Program-made: the position numbers and the translations under genes
The notes under the pieces: model-generated
Told to the model about the DNA's origin: nothing
Seen by the model: only the letters and a program-made list of their open reading frames with translations
Databases searched by the model: none
Shown here: positions 44,797 to 54,339 of the stretch, in pieces
Layout: the number at the start of each line of letters is the position of its first letter
Position numbering within the stretch: position 1 is the stretch's first letter
Assembly: GCA_018398815.1 (NCBI GenBank)
Contig: CM031607.1
Location: forward strand, 92,761,543-92,825,542
From: Conus ventricosus
Taxonomy: Eukaryota > Mollusca > Gastropoda > Neogastropoda > Conidae
DNA: 64,000 nucleotides
Direction: 5' to 3'

Positions 44797-45178
44797 GAGC
44801 AGGCAATACAAATTAATCTGCCTTCAAGAGGGATTCCGATGGTTCCCTCATGCAGCTGGTGAAGAGCGTTCACATTTATAATATATTTTCTTAATTTCAT
44901 GTTCCCATTTCCTTCATCTTCAACCTCCCCTTAAGTTCAAATCTTTGTCAAGTCATTACTGTGATGAGAGAGGGTCGTTGGCCTGCGCTTGGTTCCCCCC
45001 CCCCCCCCCCACTATTAGATTATTCGTCTTTGTATTTGTCTGACTTTATTCAAGTTCAAAATGCTGTGTCAGTCTTGAATAAAAGTTACACTGTGTTAGG
45101 TTTCCTTATGGGAGCAAGACTTACCCTACTTGTTTACTGTTTATTGTTTACTGTTCCCTGCCTCATTTATTTTCAGTT
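44797..45178 (+). repeat. R1 family copy 2, right part
   Basis: C segment (44797-45010; matches 39012-38800 in inverse) with an 18-nt poly-C, then a second x segment (45040-45178) that duplicates 43100-43250. Confidence 0.8.
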
Positions 45179-46330
45179 TTGTGAAGTTGTATTTGTAAAT
45201 ATTCATTTGTTGCTTTCCATATGAACTTCAAATGTTGTTTGTTGGCAACAAGTTCACGAAAATATTTCATTTTTGCTGTTCGTTTGAGTAAATTGACTCT
45301 ATTACGTTGCCTTTTAAATCCATCCGACTTCCCTTCTGCTTCAAGCAGATCGTCTCGTAAGAAACAAGCAGCTTGTATTTCATCACTGTGGTTGTGCACT
45401 ATGCTTAACTCTACACGTTTTGAATGGCGCATGCTTGTCATAAGCAGAATTAAACGTGCATAGCCAGAACTGTAGGGCTTTCTCTGGATCAGTGTAATCA
45501 CAAACATTTATAAGGGGGGAATTCATGAGGTCAGTGAGAACGTCATCCTCGTGGAATTGTCCAAAAGATCTATAAGTGATATGTTTGTGGCCTGTTTTAG
45601 GGATTTTGATTCCACTTCTTTTCCACGGAATGCATACTGGAAAGTGGTTGCTGCATCCACTCAAAGGCATACATTTCTAAATGACGTTATGTGGTTCAGA
45701 AAGATAGATGTGGTCAATTAATGTTTTGCAAGTGGGTGTTACTCGGGTGGGTGTGTCTAAAATTTTAGATAAGGTGTACGAAGTAGTCCTATCTGACCAT
45801 GATGTATGGCATTTCAATAGATCAATGTTGAAATCACCTAAAAGTATTACTTCTGTAGCATTAAGCGATGCTGTATTCATCATGTTCGTAAATGTGTCCA
45901 TTCAATCAGCATTTTCTGATGGGTTTCGATACACAGATCCGATTTTGATAGGTTTCGTTCTCTTCAACCTAATTACTAACCAAACTGCTTCAAATCCAAA
46001 ACTTTCAAGTTCATATAATCGTTAAGCAGTTAATGTTTCTTGAATGTAAATGACTATGCCCGTAGATTTTGATTCGGTGGGATCTCTGCGTACAATATTG
46101 TAGCCGGAGATTAAGACAGTGGCATCATTGACAATATCTGAAAGTCTTGATTCAGTGAAGCCAAATATATGAAAGGGTTTGTCTTGATTATATAGTATAG
46201 TGGGTACCTCCTGTAACTTATTTTGTATATGGTTTATATTTAGATGTCCAATACGTAGTCCATCTTCCATGGCCACGACGAAGATGATTGCACTTGTGTG
46301 TCCGTATAGTACACACACACAACACAACAA
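45179..46330 (-). mobile_element. LINE endonuclease fragment (CR1/jockey-like)
   Basis: Minus-strand pieces in three frames: GLRIGHLNINHIQNKLQEV (46215-46285, endonuclease start), FGFTESRLSD with the metal-ligand Glu, EVILLGDFNIDLL (about 45820-45860, the GDFN motif), LIDHIYLS (about 45690-45715, near the catalytic SDH), then NSAYDKHAPFKT and KRTAKMKYF of the endonuclease-RT linker. RT is absent, replaced by R1 sequence at 45178. Frameshifts make it non-functional. Confidence 0.85.
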
Positions 46331-46719
46331 TCTTCAATGCAAAATGATAATGAAATGAGAAGCATGCAAAAGTTAAATTTACAAACAATCGTGAAACAAC
46401 ACACACAAAATAGGAAAACAATTTTCAATGGAAAAGGATAATGAGTATTGGTCTGACTCGTATCTATAGTCAATCAATATGGGCACGCGTCACACTTCCA
46501 GTGTCAGCACATTTTGCTCTGTCTTTTTAACCACTGAGTGGTAGCACTCCGATGACGACGAACCAGTTTTTGTTTGTCCACAACATCACAGAACGCACTT
46601 CTTGAGACAAGAGTAATAACTCGTATAGCAGCATGCAATACATCTGACAGGCACCCGACAGACTGCAGCAGGCCAGACAAAGAAACAATGAAACAAACAA
46701 ACACATACACATAAACATA
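46331..46719. other. No recognisable feature
   Basis: Probably the 5' region of the adjacent LINE or plain spacer. No coding signal that I trust. Confidence 0.4.
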
Positions 46720-47047
46720 CACGTACATATATATATATATATATCAGTATATTTAAATGCCTAAAACAATTTTTTAAGTGCTCAACCCCTTGGGGAGCAA
46801 CATTAGTTAAATAAGTTAAAAGAGGAATCTTAAAACTATCTACAAATTTGTTTCAAGCGTGTTGCGCTGTCATCAGGATGGTTTTTGGTTTGCCCACCGC
46901 CGATGTTATATAGCGGTGGGCTCCCGTTCGCGGTTGTTTGCACGTGCGGGTTGGCTGCACGTGTTTTTTTTTTTGGGGGGGCTTCAGGTTTTGTTTTGGG
47001 TGTGTTCACTAACAACGATTTCCATTTATGCCTGCAGTTGTTAATAC
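46720..47047 (-). mobile_element. Penelope-like element terminal region
   Basis: (AT)n at 46726-46744, AT-rich segment, then the hammerhead motif (46836-46880) and a GC-rich tail with a CCCACCGC/GCGGTGGG hairpin (46899-46922). Same architecture as 23085-23300. Ends exactly where the Polinton terminus starts (47048). A corrupted second copy appears at about 48150-48340. Confidence 0.55.
46836..46880 (-). ncRNA. Minimal type I hammerhead ribozyme motif
   Basis: Minus strand: ATC, CTGATGA, AGCG-loop-CGCT stem II, GAAA, the 10-bp palindrome ACAAATTTGT as stem III, TA, then GAT pairing with the ATC (stem I). All catalytic boxes are intact. The tiny stem III is characteristic of Penelope-associated hammerheads. 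Confidence 0.7.
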
Positions 47048-47280
47048 AGAGAACAGTAAAATGTTCATTCTGGCTCAGCCGCTCTCAACCAGTTTCGAGC
47101 GGCTGACCCCAGAATGAACATTTTACTGTTCCTGACAAGTAAGACTTCAACAATGAATTAAAAATGATAATCCATCACACATTCTCTTTAAATAACCAAA
47201 AAAATAACGATTATCTACAAACATACATACTGTGTAGGATTATCCGTTTTCAATACTATTTACTAAACTTTCAGATTTCA
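47048..47280. repeat. Polinton left terminal inverted repeat with hairpin
   Basis: Terminal hairpin 47051-47131: 23-bp perfect stem (47051-47073 with 47109-47131) plus a 10-bp inner stem TCAGCCGCTC/GAGCGGCTGA and a 12-nt loop. Distal part to 47280 matches the right TIR, apart from a 50-nt extra block. Confidence 0.9.
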
Positions 47281-48420
47281 GTTTGTCTTTTTCCTGACTC
47301 CCCCTAAGAAATGCCCCAAAGTTTTTAAATTTTTTTGTTTTAAGGTTCCCCTAAAAGGGTGGTTTTTTTTGCTTCCCCGACTTTCAAAATTTTTTGAAAG
47401 AAAAGGGGGTATTAAAATGTGAAATTTTGTAAATTTTTAAAAGGGGGGGGGAAAAAATTTTTAAAATTTGTTTTCCCAAAAAAGTTTTTTAAAATTTTAA
47501 CATCCCCCAAAAGGAAACCGTTGGTCCATTCACAAAAATGGGGGGGTTAAAACCGTAAAGGGGGGGGGGCCGTCTCCTTAACTTTTTTTAAACCCAAAAC
47601 CCACCCCGGGACTAAAGCTTTTTAGAAATTTATTTCTGAGGAAGGTAGGGGGAAAAAGGGAGGGGGGGGGGTCGCAAAAATTTTTTTGCCGGGTTGGGAA
47701 GTCCCTGCTTCTGTTGTTTGGACTTTGGGGGTTTTTGTTTTGTGTGGTTTGTTTTTGTTTGGGGGTTTATTGGGGGTTTTGTTCCTTTTAATGGGGGGAG
47801 TGGGGGGTTTTGTGGTTTTTTTTTTTAAAAAAATTTTGTTTTTTTTGGGGGGTTTGGGGGGGGTTTGGTTATAAAAAAATTGACAAACCATTTTAAAAAT
47901 TTTCATAAACTTTAAAAAGTATTGTGATTAAAAAAACTTTTCAATTGAACCCCCTAGAAAAAAACCCCCCGGCGGGGCTTTACCGGAATTACTTTTAAAA
48001 CACCGTGGGAAAAACTAAAACCCCGCCCTGAAAAAAAAAACCTAAACAGAAAACCGGAAGAACGTTTTCGGGCGGGGCCTTTTTTTCCCAAACTTACTAC
48101 TTTTTCATTTTATTTTCCCCAGTTTTTAAAACCTTTAAAAATTTAAAAATGCCCCCGGGAAACATATTTTTTTTTGGGGGGTGTTTTTTTTTTACTTTCA
48201 AGCGGGTGGGGTTTGGGTTTTTTGCCCCCGTGGAAGCGTGGCCGGTTGGTTCGCCCTTCCCTGTTTTTTTTTGGGGGGGTTTTTTTTTTTGGTGTGTTCC
48301 CCAAAAACCCTTTCCTTTTTTGCTGCGTTGTTAATCAGAAACAGTAAAATTTTCTTTCGGGCTCAGCCCTCTAAACCAGTTTCGGGGGGCTGACCCCAGA
48401 AGAACATTTTACTGTTTCGA
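47281..48420. other. Corrupted assembly segment duplicating the Polinton left end
   Basis: Extreme homopolymer runs of all four bases and loss of normal composition. From about 48150 to 48560 it recapitulates 46860-47290 (hammerhead tail, terminal hairpin, TIR) with many indels. This looks like low-quality long-read consensus joined to a good contig, not biology. Short frames here should be ignored. Confidence 0.8.
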
Positions 48421-48599
48421 CAAGTAAGACTTCAACAATAAATTTAAAAATGAAATCCATCAACATTCTCTTAAATAACCAAAAAAAATAACGATATCAC
48501 AAAAAACATCTGTGAGAATCGTTTCAATACAAAATTTTTCTAAAAATTTTCAAATTTCATTTTTTTCTTAATCCTGGTTTTTCCTGATCATCTCATAAC

Positions 48600-49060
48600 A
48601 CTTTTCACCATACATTCATCAAAGCGCCCCCTGTCTTTTATTGAAATAAAACTACATCTTTAACTGTTTTTCCTAAAGTCTTTTAAAAACCCAGTTAATT
48701 TTTTACATAAAACCACAACTTATCCCAGCATGTTTCCACTGAAGCTAGTTTCACAAAGTTTTTCTTTTTTTTAACTATTCTCTTTCTGCTAACATCATCA
48801 TAATAAAACGTTTGCGTTCCTTTTAAACATCTTTTAAAAAAGTGTTCTAAACATCCTCGTTTATTGCTGGGATCAACTAAAATATGTTATCACTACCATA
48901 TAAACCTTCTATCGAATAGCTTGTTCCATTTAAATGTTGGCAAAAATCCAATATGATCAAAAAATTTTAACGATAAACGTTTGTAACAGGTCGAGGATAA
49001 AAAATTTTTTTCCCACAACCAGTCTGTCCACAAACAATAAAAAATGAGGGGTTTTTGCAT
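48600..49060 (-). pseudogene. FtsK/HerA-like packaging ATPase fragment
   Basis: From an ATG at 49060, the minus strand carries a Walker A-type GQTGCGKK (about 48995-49020) preceded by hydrophobic residues (IFYC/FIVC in two frames). This is the signature of the A32/HerA-like packaging ATPase found in all Polintons. In that family the residue after GK is Thr or Ser; here it reads Lys across an A-run, suggesting an indel. The remainder runs into low-quality sequence, so Walker B and the C-terminus cannot be read. The ATPase would pump DNA into capsids. Confidence 0.6.
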
Positions 49061-49114
49061 AAAGTTTAACTCTCCCAAATTTATAACAAATTTAATCTAA
49101 CCGTTTTTTGTTTA

Positions 49115-49937
49115 TCATACCTCTGCAAACTTTTTCATATAATAAAATCCCATAAGGCCTAAATGTGTAAGATAATCCAAATTTTGTCCCCGAAGATCGT
49201 TTCTAATTAGACTAATATCATTTTTTCGCGGTTTTTTGACCTTAATATCCCACCGTTGTGAAAACGACGATGGTAACTTTAAGTTTTTCAACGTCTAAGT
49301 TTTGCCAGCTAATAAGAATTCCTTTCATAAGATTGTCACTGACGCCCACAGCTCCATTTCTTGCCTTATCTTTTAAGACAGAAATTTCAAATATCATTGT
49401 GAACGTGTCTCCTAATTTCATGCGTGGAATGAACTGTAATTTTGTAGAAGCTTCCTTTAAAACCGTTTCTCTTCTGTGGAGAATGTACTGTTTGTTCCGA
49501 TACTGCGTTATTTCGATCTCTTTCCGACTATTGTCCTCTGGCATAAGACTTATATGTAAAGGACCAGAGTTGAAAGCTTTTCTGAAACTTCTTTGACGGT
49601 CAAAAAATGTAAATGGGCTTAAGAATTCAAATTTTTATGTCCCATTCTAAATATGGTTCTAAGTGCCATTTGCTGTCAGGTTTTCGAACTATTTTATATT
49701 CATACTGGCCAGCATTATTTGCTTCTAGATTGCGTAGTTGTTCTAGTTTAGGAAACCTTTTGTTGTCGCCAACCTCTTTGCGTTTATAATCACCATCTTA
49801 GTGTACTCAAAACCATACAAAGCGCCTATCTCACCGTTCTGTTCAAAGTCCGCAACGTCCGCAAGGTCTTTTAATTCTAAAGTTATACACCTCACAGGCG
49901 CTAATGTAACTCCCGATTCTTCTGGTCCTCGTGACAT
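49115..49937 (-). pseudogene. Conserved Polinton protein, function unassigned
   Basis: Begins at a real ATG (49935-49937), 19 bp after the stop of the upstream minor-capsid-like gene. It continues through frames at 49743-49937, 49600-49740, 49242-49544 and 49115-49240. Pieces include LELKDLADVADFEQNGEIGA and a central FIPRMKLGDTFTMIFEISVL segment rich in beta-type alternation. About 270 codons with three frame changes. I do not recognise a named domain. Position between minor capsid and ATPase genes suggests a virion or assembly protein (inference). Confidence 0.5.
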
Positions 49938-49956
49938 TATTTTTTAGTACAACTTA

Positions 49957-50651
49957 TTATTTTATTTCCAAAACAATGTGCAGGTTATCACATTTTACAA
50001 CTTTCCCTGTTTTGTCTGTGATCTTTATATTAAATGATCTGACCTTCCCACAAGCTAATCGTTTTTTAAAACTGTAAATTAGGGAATTGTATAATTTCAT
50101 AATCGCAATATGCAGCTTTCCCTGATGGAAGAGCTCTTAAGACAGTTGAGGGTCTTCCATCATATAAGTTTTTCATCAGTGCTCAGTTCATCCAAGTGAA
50201 CATAGAGTAATGAATGTAATGCAAGATCGAGCGGACTTTCCCCTCATAAGTAGTTTTGTTTGGTGTAACTCTAAATCTATGATTGTCAGCTGCAAAGCCT
50301 AACATTTTAGCTAGCTCTTTATCAAAATAGTAACCTGCTTCTTCTTCAGGCTTGAATGTTAACATTGTTTTTTAGATTTGCATTGTTAAGTTTGAGAGTA
50401 ATGTCGAAGTTACTCATTGCTTCTTTTAGTGAGCAAAACCCGTAATAACCATCAGGTATTGTTAACTGGCTAACTTTGGCCCCTGTTTTGTCAACTTTTA
50501 GAATCTTATTATTGTTTTTGGATTCAGTTATATTAAACCATACGACTTTGTAAAAAATTTCGTGGAGTGCGACCATTTTGGTTCCGCAATCGTTCTTAAC
50601 AACATGTTCTAAAAACGAAGGACGGTCTTGGGTTGTTATTGTTACAAACAT
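49957..50651 (-). pseudogene. Minor capsid (penton-like jelly-roll) protein
   Basis: A real ATG at 50649-50651 opens about 231 codons ending at 49957, interrupted by about three single-base frame changes (near 50360, 50195 and 50050). Pattern features agree with Polinton minor capsid proteins: an N-terminal MVALHEIFYKVVWFNIT strand-turn, IPDGYYGFCSL, then FDKELAKMLGF, the A.xLLGF-like motif, and a C-terminal half rich in beta-type residues. The expected length is about 230-300 residues. Single jelly-roll pentons form capsid vertices. Identification rests on these motifs and gene order. Confidence 0.55.
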
Positions 50652-50669
50652 TTTTTAAACAAAATAAAA
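50652..50669. promoter_or_regulatory. 18-bp divergent intergenic promoter region
   Basis: The minus-strand ATG (50651) and plus-strand ATG (50670) are separated by only 18 bp of A/T-rich sequence (TTTTTTAAACAAAATAAA). Any promoter elements must overlap the coding sequences. Confidence 0.5.
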
Positions 50670-51875
50670 ATGGGTGCATTCAAATATACTAATGCAAAAT
50701 ATTCTGTTGGGCCGCACTACAATCTTAAAAATATAACAACTGACGCCCTTGTCATTTCTGTGACCCAGACTGACACCTTTCAAGTAAAGGTGAGTACGCC
50801 ATTAAACAGATATCTTAACCCCCCTATTAAAAAAGACTACATCGCGAAAGTGTGGTTCAGTCATCCGATGCAGTTTTATCAGAACCAGTTAAACTTTGCT
50901 GTGTTTTGTGCATCAACTGGGTGTGGAGTATCGTATGCTGATCATTTAAATCATCCTGATCCTTTGGTGAGGTCAGTGTATAGATTTCATTTTTATTACA
51001 CCTTCAGACGTATTTTGACTGAACTGCAAGCACCATTGCCAAATGACAAACCGTTTAATCCCTTCAGCAACAGAATAGACATGAAGGCTTTTGAAAGGAT
51101 CTGTAACGAATTTAATATTAATGTTAAGGAAGACTTTAGACAAAAGTTGGACCTTAATCATGGCTTAGGCACCCCTTATTTTTGGGGCGTGCACAGAAAG
51201 TATAACTATGACTGGGATCCTCCTTACACATCTTTCTCTTCAGGCACAGGTGTTCACCTCGGGTCCATAGAGCAAGAGCATAAAACAGCATGGACAACAT
51301 TTATCTTAGACACTTCTAAGGGCCTAACTAAAGCAGGAATAGAACGAATAAACGACTCCATTCGTACTTACGTTTGGTGTTTGCTAGGTTCGCAAGCACA
51401 GGCAAGATCGAGCATAACTGATCCTTCTACTGGTTTTGATGCACAAAAACAATACTTGGCAAATTTAGAGGACGCCATTAATTCTACAGTTGATTTGCCT
51501 TCAAGTATAAAAAGGTACCAAAATGTTTTACAATTTGCAAGATCGAAAGTAGACTTTGCTGTTGGCACTGGTTTATACATGCTGCCTTCTGACCTCAGAC
51601 TCCAGATAGGTACAATAATAAACTACAATAATGAAATCCTTGTGGCAGGCAATGAACAGAAGGTCGGAAAAAACGACATAAATTCTGAGCCAGTAATATT
51701 ACAAACAATAAAAAAACAAGATGACCCCCCAAGATTAAGCCATCCAATCCCCGAGGTCCAAAGCCCAAAGACTGTTGAAGTCAGAAAAAATAATGACCAT
51801 GAATATGAAAAGACAGCACTAGTTGTTGTATTAACTGGCCTAGGATTACTTGGTCTTTATCTTACTAAAAATTAA
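50670..51875 (+). CDS. Conserved Polinton membrane-anchored protein, intact (401 aa)
   Basis: Intact frame from ATG 50670 (the 14 upstream codons have only a TTG start). The family is recurrent in animal Polintons but has no name I can give. Visible features: a conserved WFSHPMQFYQNQLNFAVFCA segment (residues about 60-80), the FHFYYTFRRIL block (about 109-119), GIERINDSIRTYVWCLLGSQ (about 227-246), SKVDFAVGTGLYM, and a C-terminal single membrane helix (ALVVVLTGLGLLGLYL, about 383-398) after a Pro-rich, charged linker. No signal peptide. Tail-anchor topology suggests a virion membrane or envelope-interacting role (inference). Its 3' end overlaps the small hydrophobic gene by 30 bp on the other strand. 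Confidence 0.8.
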   Translation: MGAFKYTNAKYSVGPHYNLKNITTDALVISVTQTDTFQVKVSTPLNRYLNPPIKKDYIAKVWFSHPMQFYQNQLNFAVFCASTGCGVSYADHLNHPDPLVRSVYRFHFYYTFRRILTELQAPLPNDKPFNPFSNRIDMKAFERICNEFNINVKEDFRQKLDLNHGLGTPYFWGVHRKYNYDWDPPYTSFSSGTGVHLGSIEQEHKTAWTTFILDTSKGLTKAGIERINDSIRTYVWCLLGSQAQARSSITDPSTGFDAQKQYLANLEDAINSTVDLPSSIKRYQNVLQFARSKVDFAVGTGLYMLPSDLRLQIGTIINYNNEILVAGNEQKVGKNDINSEPVILQTIKKQDDPPRLSHPIPEVQSPKTVEVRKNNDHEYEKTALVVVLTGLGLLGLYLTKN

Positions 51876-52184
51876 CCCAACTATTAAGACAACTAATGCC
51901 CATAAGTGCTCGGCCATAAAGCCAACTACTTTGCTTGCAGTAGACAAAAGCCAGCTAACGACACCCCCTAATATACCTGGTAAAGAGTCTATAGCTTTAC
52001 CGGCTAATTTTTTTTAATAAACTCGCAAGATGATCAAGCTGTTTTTTTTACCCATGATTTATCAGGAGGTGATGGAGGCGATGGCGGTGGAGGCACTGAC
52101 TTTGACCACCGCCGCCTGTAATAGCCAACACCAGTGTACTTATTGCAAATCCTAAGGCTGTTATAACTGCTAATGACCTCCTAG
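51846..52184 (-). CDS. Small hydrophobic Polinton protein (partial, 5' end in gap)
   Basis: Minus strand from the gap edge: an N-terminal hydrophobic helix (LAVITALGFAISTLVLAIT), a Gly/Pro-rich linker (52060-52110), an amphipathic stretch, then LPGILGGVVSWLLSTASKVV and a C-terminal hydrophobic helix (ALVVLIVGLIF) ending at 51846. Two single-base frame changes fall in homopolymers (near 52020 and 52085), so sequencing error is possible. The two-helix, Gly-Pro-linker arrangement recurs in Polinton-encoded small membrane proteins. The 3' 30 bp overlap the end of 50670-51875. Confidence 0.65.
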
Positions 52185-52284
52185 NNNNNNNNNNNNNNNN
52201 NNNNNNNNNNNNNNNNNNNNNNNNNNNNNNNNNNNNNNNNNNNNNNNNNNNNNNNNNNNNNNNNNNNNNNNNNNNNNNNNNNNN
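52185..52284. other. Assembly gap (100 N)
   Basis: Fixed-size run of N inside the Polinton. The true missing length is unknown. Confidence 0.99.
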
Positions 52285-52300
52285 TTTTGTGTTCGTCTAG

Positions 52301-52390
52301 GTCACTGGCGCGGCTATAAACGCCCGCAAACCACAATGTGATGTCTGGGTCACTGGCGTGGCTATAAACGCCCGCAAACCACAATGTGTG
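52301..52390. repeat. 48-bp tandem repeat, 2 copies
   Basis: Two units sharing GGCTATAAACGCCCGCAAAC within the right subterminal part of the Polinton. Confidence 0.9.
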
Positions 52391-52496
52391 TGTCCTAGGA
52401 AGGGCCACTGAAAATGGGGTGAGAGAATTGCCCCAAATTAGACAAACTGAAAGTAGGCAACCAAGTGTAGAAATACCACTATTAGAGGCATATTCC

Positions 52497-52623
52497 CAAA
52501 ACTCTTCGCATCTAGCCACATTATCTGTGATCCTCTGGATCTGGCTTGGGGCCCTAGGGCGCCATAGGGTCTCAAGTTAGACCCATGGGTGATCAGTAAT
52601 GTGGCTAGATGCGAAGAGTTTTG
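52497..52623. repeat. 26-bp inverted repeat in Polinton subterminal region
   Basis: CTCTTCGCATCTAGCCACAT at 52501-52520 is perfectly complemented at 52600-52619; the full arms are about 52497-52522 and 52598-52623 with a 75-nt GC-richer spacer. Lies 20 bp inside the right TIR. Confidence 0.95.
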
Positions 52624-52640
52624 CATTTTTTTTTATTAAA

Positions 52641-52813
52641 AAGTTTAGTAAATTAGTATTAAAAACGGACAACCCTACACAGTATGTTTGTTTGTAGGGT
52701 CGTTATTTTTTGGTTACTTGTCAGAGAACAGGAATAGGCGGCTTTTAGGCCACTTTCGCCCAAAAACGTGGTGGAGTAGCAAGTGAGTCAGAAGCGGCAT
52801 ATTACTGTTCTCT
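52641..52813. repeat. Polinton right terminal inverted repeat with hairpin
   Basis: Terminal hairpin 52723-52813: 9-bp outer stem AGAGAACAG/CTGTTCTCT, then partially paired AATA...TATT and GCCGC/GGCGG, and an inner CCAC/GTGG stem. The inner part (52641-52722) is homologous to 47132-47280. Confidence 0.85.
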
Positions 52814-53283
52814 AATGTCTATACACATAAGTGATTTTAGACAGCCAAAAATAAATAAATATACAAGGTAGAAAAGGAGGAAGGGAGGGGAGAGGGTGAT
52901 AGACAAGCAACTGAAGGAGATAAAGAGATAGAGAAACAGGAGATAGAAAAGATGAAGAAGTATAAATGAAAAACGGAAAAAGAGAAAAAGGAGGATCAGA
53001 ATAGGAGTCGGAAGAAAACATGTTAACATGAATAAAAATTGCAACCATAACATAAATAGAATAACATTTTAAAAAATCAAATGAATGCTAAAGGTAACAG
53101 GATAACAACATTTAAACGTGAAAATAGAATTATTAAAGAAATCTAAAAATGGTACTCTGAAAAAGTCCTAAAACAATGTCACAAATCAAAAGGGTTTTAC
53201 TAAAACCTCCTTCAGGGACTTTTCCGAAAAAGTATGGTTTCATTTTTCTACAGTGGAAAGGTATATGTTCATCAGAAATTTGT

Positions 53284-53284
<1 letters not shown>
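52814..53284. other. Purine-rich spacer
   Basis: GA-rich plus strand (52860-53000) with no gene. A short inverted repeat GAAAAAGTCC/GGACTTTTCC at 53159-53228. Confidence 0.5.
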
Positions 53285-53349
<65 letters not shown>

Positions 53350-53536
53350 TGTGGTGTGTGTGGTGTATGTGCGTGCGCGCACGCATGTCTGTTCGTTGTG
53401 TGTGTGTGTGTGTGTGTGTTGTGTGTGTGTGTGTGTGTTCAACGAGTGTGGTATTTATGTAAGTGACTATGTGTGCGTATATGCGCGCGCGGGCCTGTGT
53501 ATGTGTGTGCGTGCGTGACTGCTAGCTTGTCTGCGC

Positions 53537-53610
<74 letters not shown>

Positions 53611-53724
53611 TGTGTGTGTGTTCCCATATCTTTCTATTTATGTATATACGTATTCATCTATATATGTGCCTGTATTTACTTTATTGCCAGAACATGACCA
53701 ACAAGTACATGTCAGAATATGATC

Positions 53725-53759
<35 letters not shown>

Positions 53760-53810
53760 AGAGGAGAGAGAGAGAGGAGAGAGAGAGAGGAGAGAGAGAG
53801 AGAGAGTGAC
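53285..53810. repeat. (GT)n, (CG)n and (GA)n microsatellites
   Basis: (GT)n at 53285-53370 and 53398-53440, (CG)n at 53534-53552, (GT)n to 53620, (GA)n at 53728-53807, then four ACTGAC units. Confidence 0.97.
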
Positions 53811-53849
53811 TGACACTGACACTGACACTGACATCTTTTATTGACAATG

Positions 53850-54339
53850 GCTTATAGTCTTTCTGTCAAGGGTGCACAATGTCTTTTTCATGCATAGGAG
53901 AAAAGAAAACATAAGAAATGTCTGCACAACTAAGCAAAATTAAGAAATGATTTCCATTTCCATCACTCATTTGCATTTCTTGTATATGTTCTAGTACAAA
54001 AAATCATTCTCACACAACAACCATTCCCTTCACATACGCACACTGATCCATCCTAATCTTCCATCGACTTGCACGCCACGCATTGTATCCTTATTCTCCC
54101 TCTCTCCCATTCACGTACATTCTCTGTACAGATGACTTATCTGGCTTGATATTATGAAAACCACTCACTTGAACCACCAAGCTTCAAGGTGAAATAAGTA
54201 TTCTAAACAATAAAAAATGAAATATAATTTATAATCCCCTCAGTGTTTTGAACTTTTATTCATTCATAATTTTCTTCCGCGTGTCTACAGCTTCTGTTAG
54301 ATATTTGCCAGCATCTTTAACAATGTTCCATCATTTGTT
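53850..54339. other. No recognisable feature
   Basis: Ordinary AT-rich spacer, probably the 3' UTR side of the following LINE copy. Confidence 0.4.

Larger units (their letters stand above)
47048..52813. mobile_element. Polinton/Maverick element, internally gapped
   Basis: Inverted termini start AGAGAACAGTAA and end in its complement (5'-AG...CT-3', as in Polintons). The left TIR (47048-47280) and right TIR (52641-52813) align beyond the terminal hairpins through CTGACAAGTAA, AATAACGA, ACATACTGTGTAGG and TTTACTAAACTTT. Genes: ATPase-like, an unassigned protein, a minor-capsid-like protein, a conserved membrane-anchored protein and a small hydrophobic protein. Polymerase, integrase, protease and major capsid genes are not seen; a 100-N gap (52185-52284) of unknown true size could hold them. 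No target-site duplication (6 bp expected) is visible, consistent with the damaged left assembly. Confidence 0.82.

Noticed and set aside
47622..47906. Gly/Lys/Pro-rich frames at 47.6-48.4 kb
   Set aside because: They lie in the homopolymer-corrupted assembly segment.
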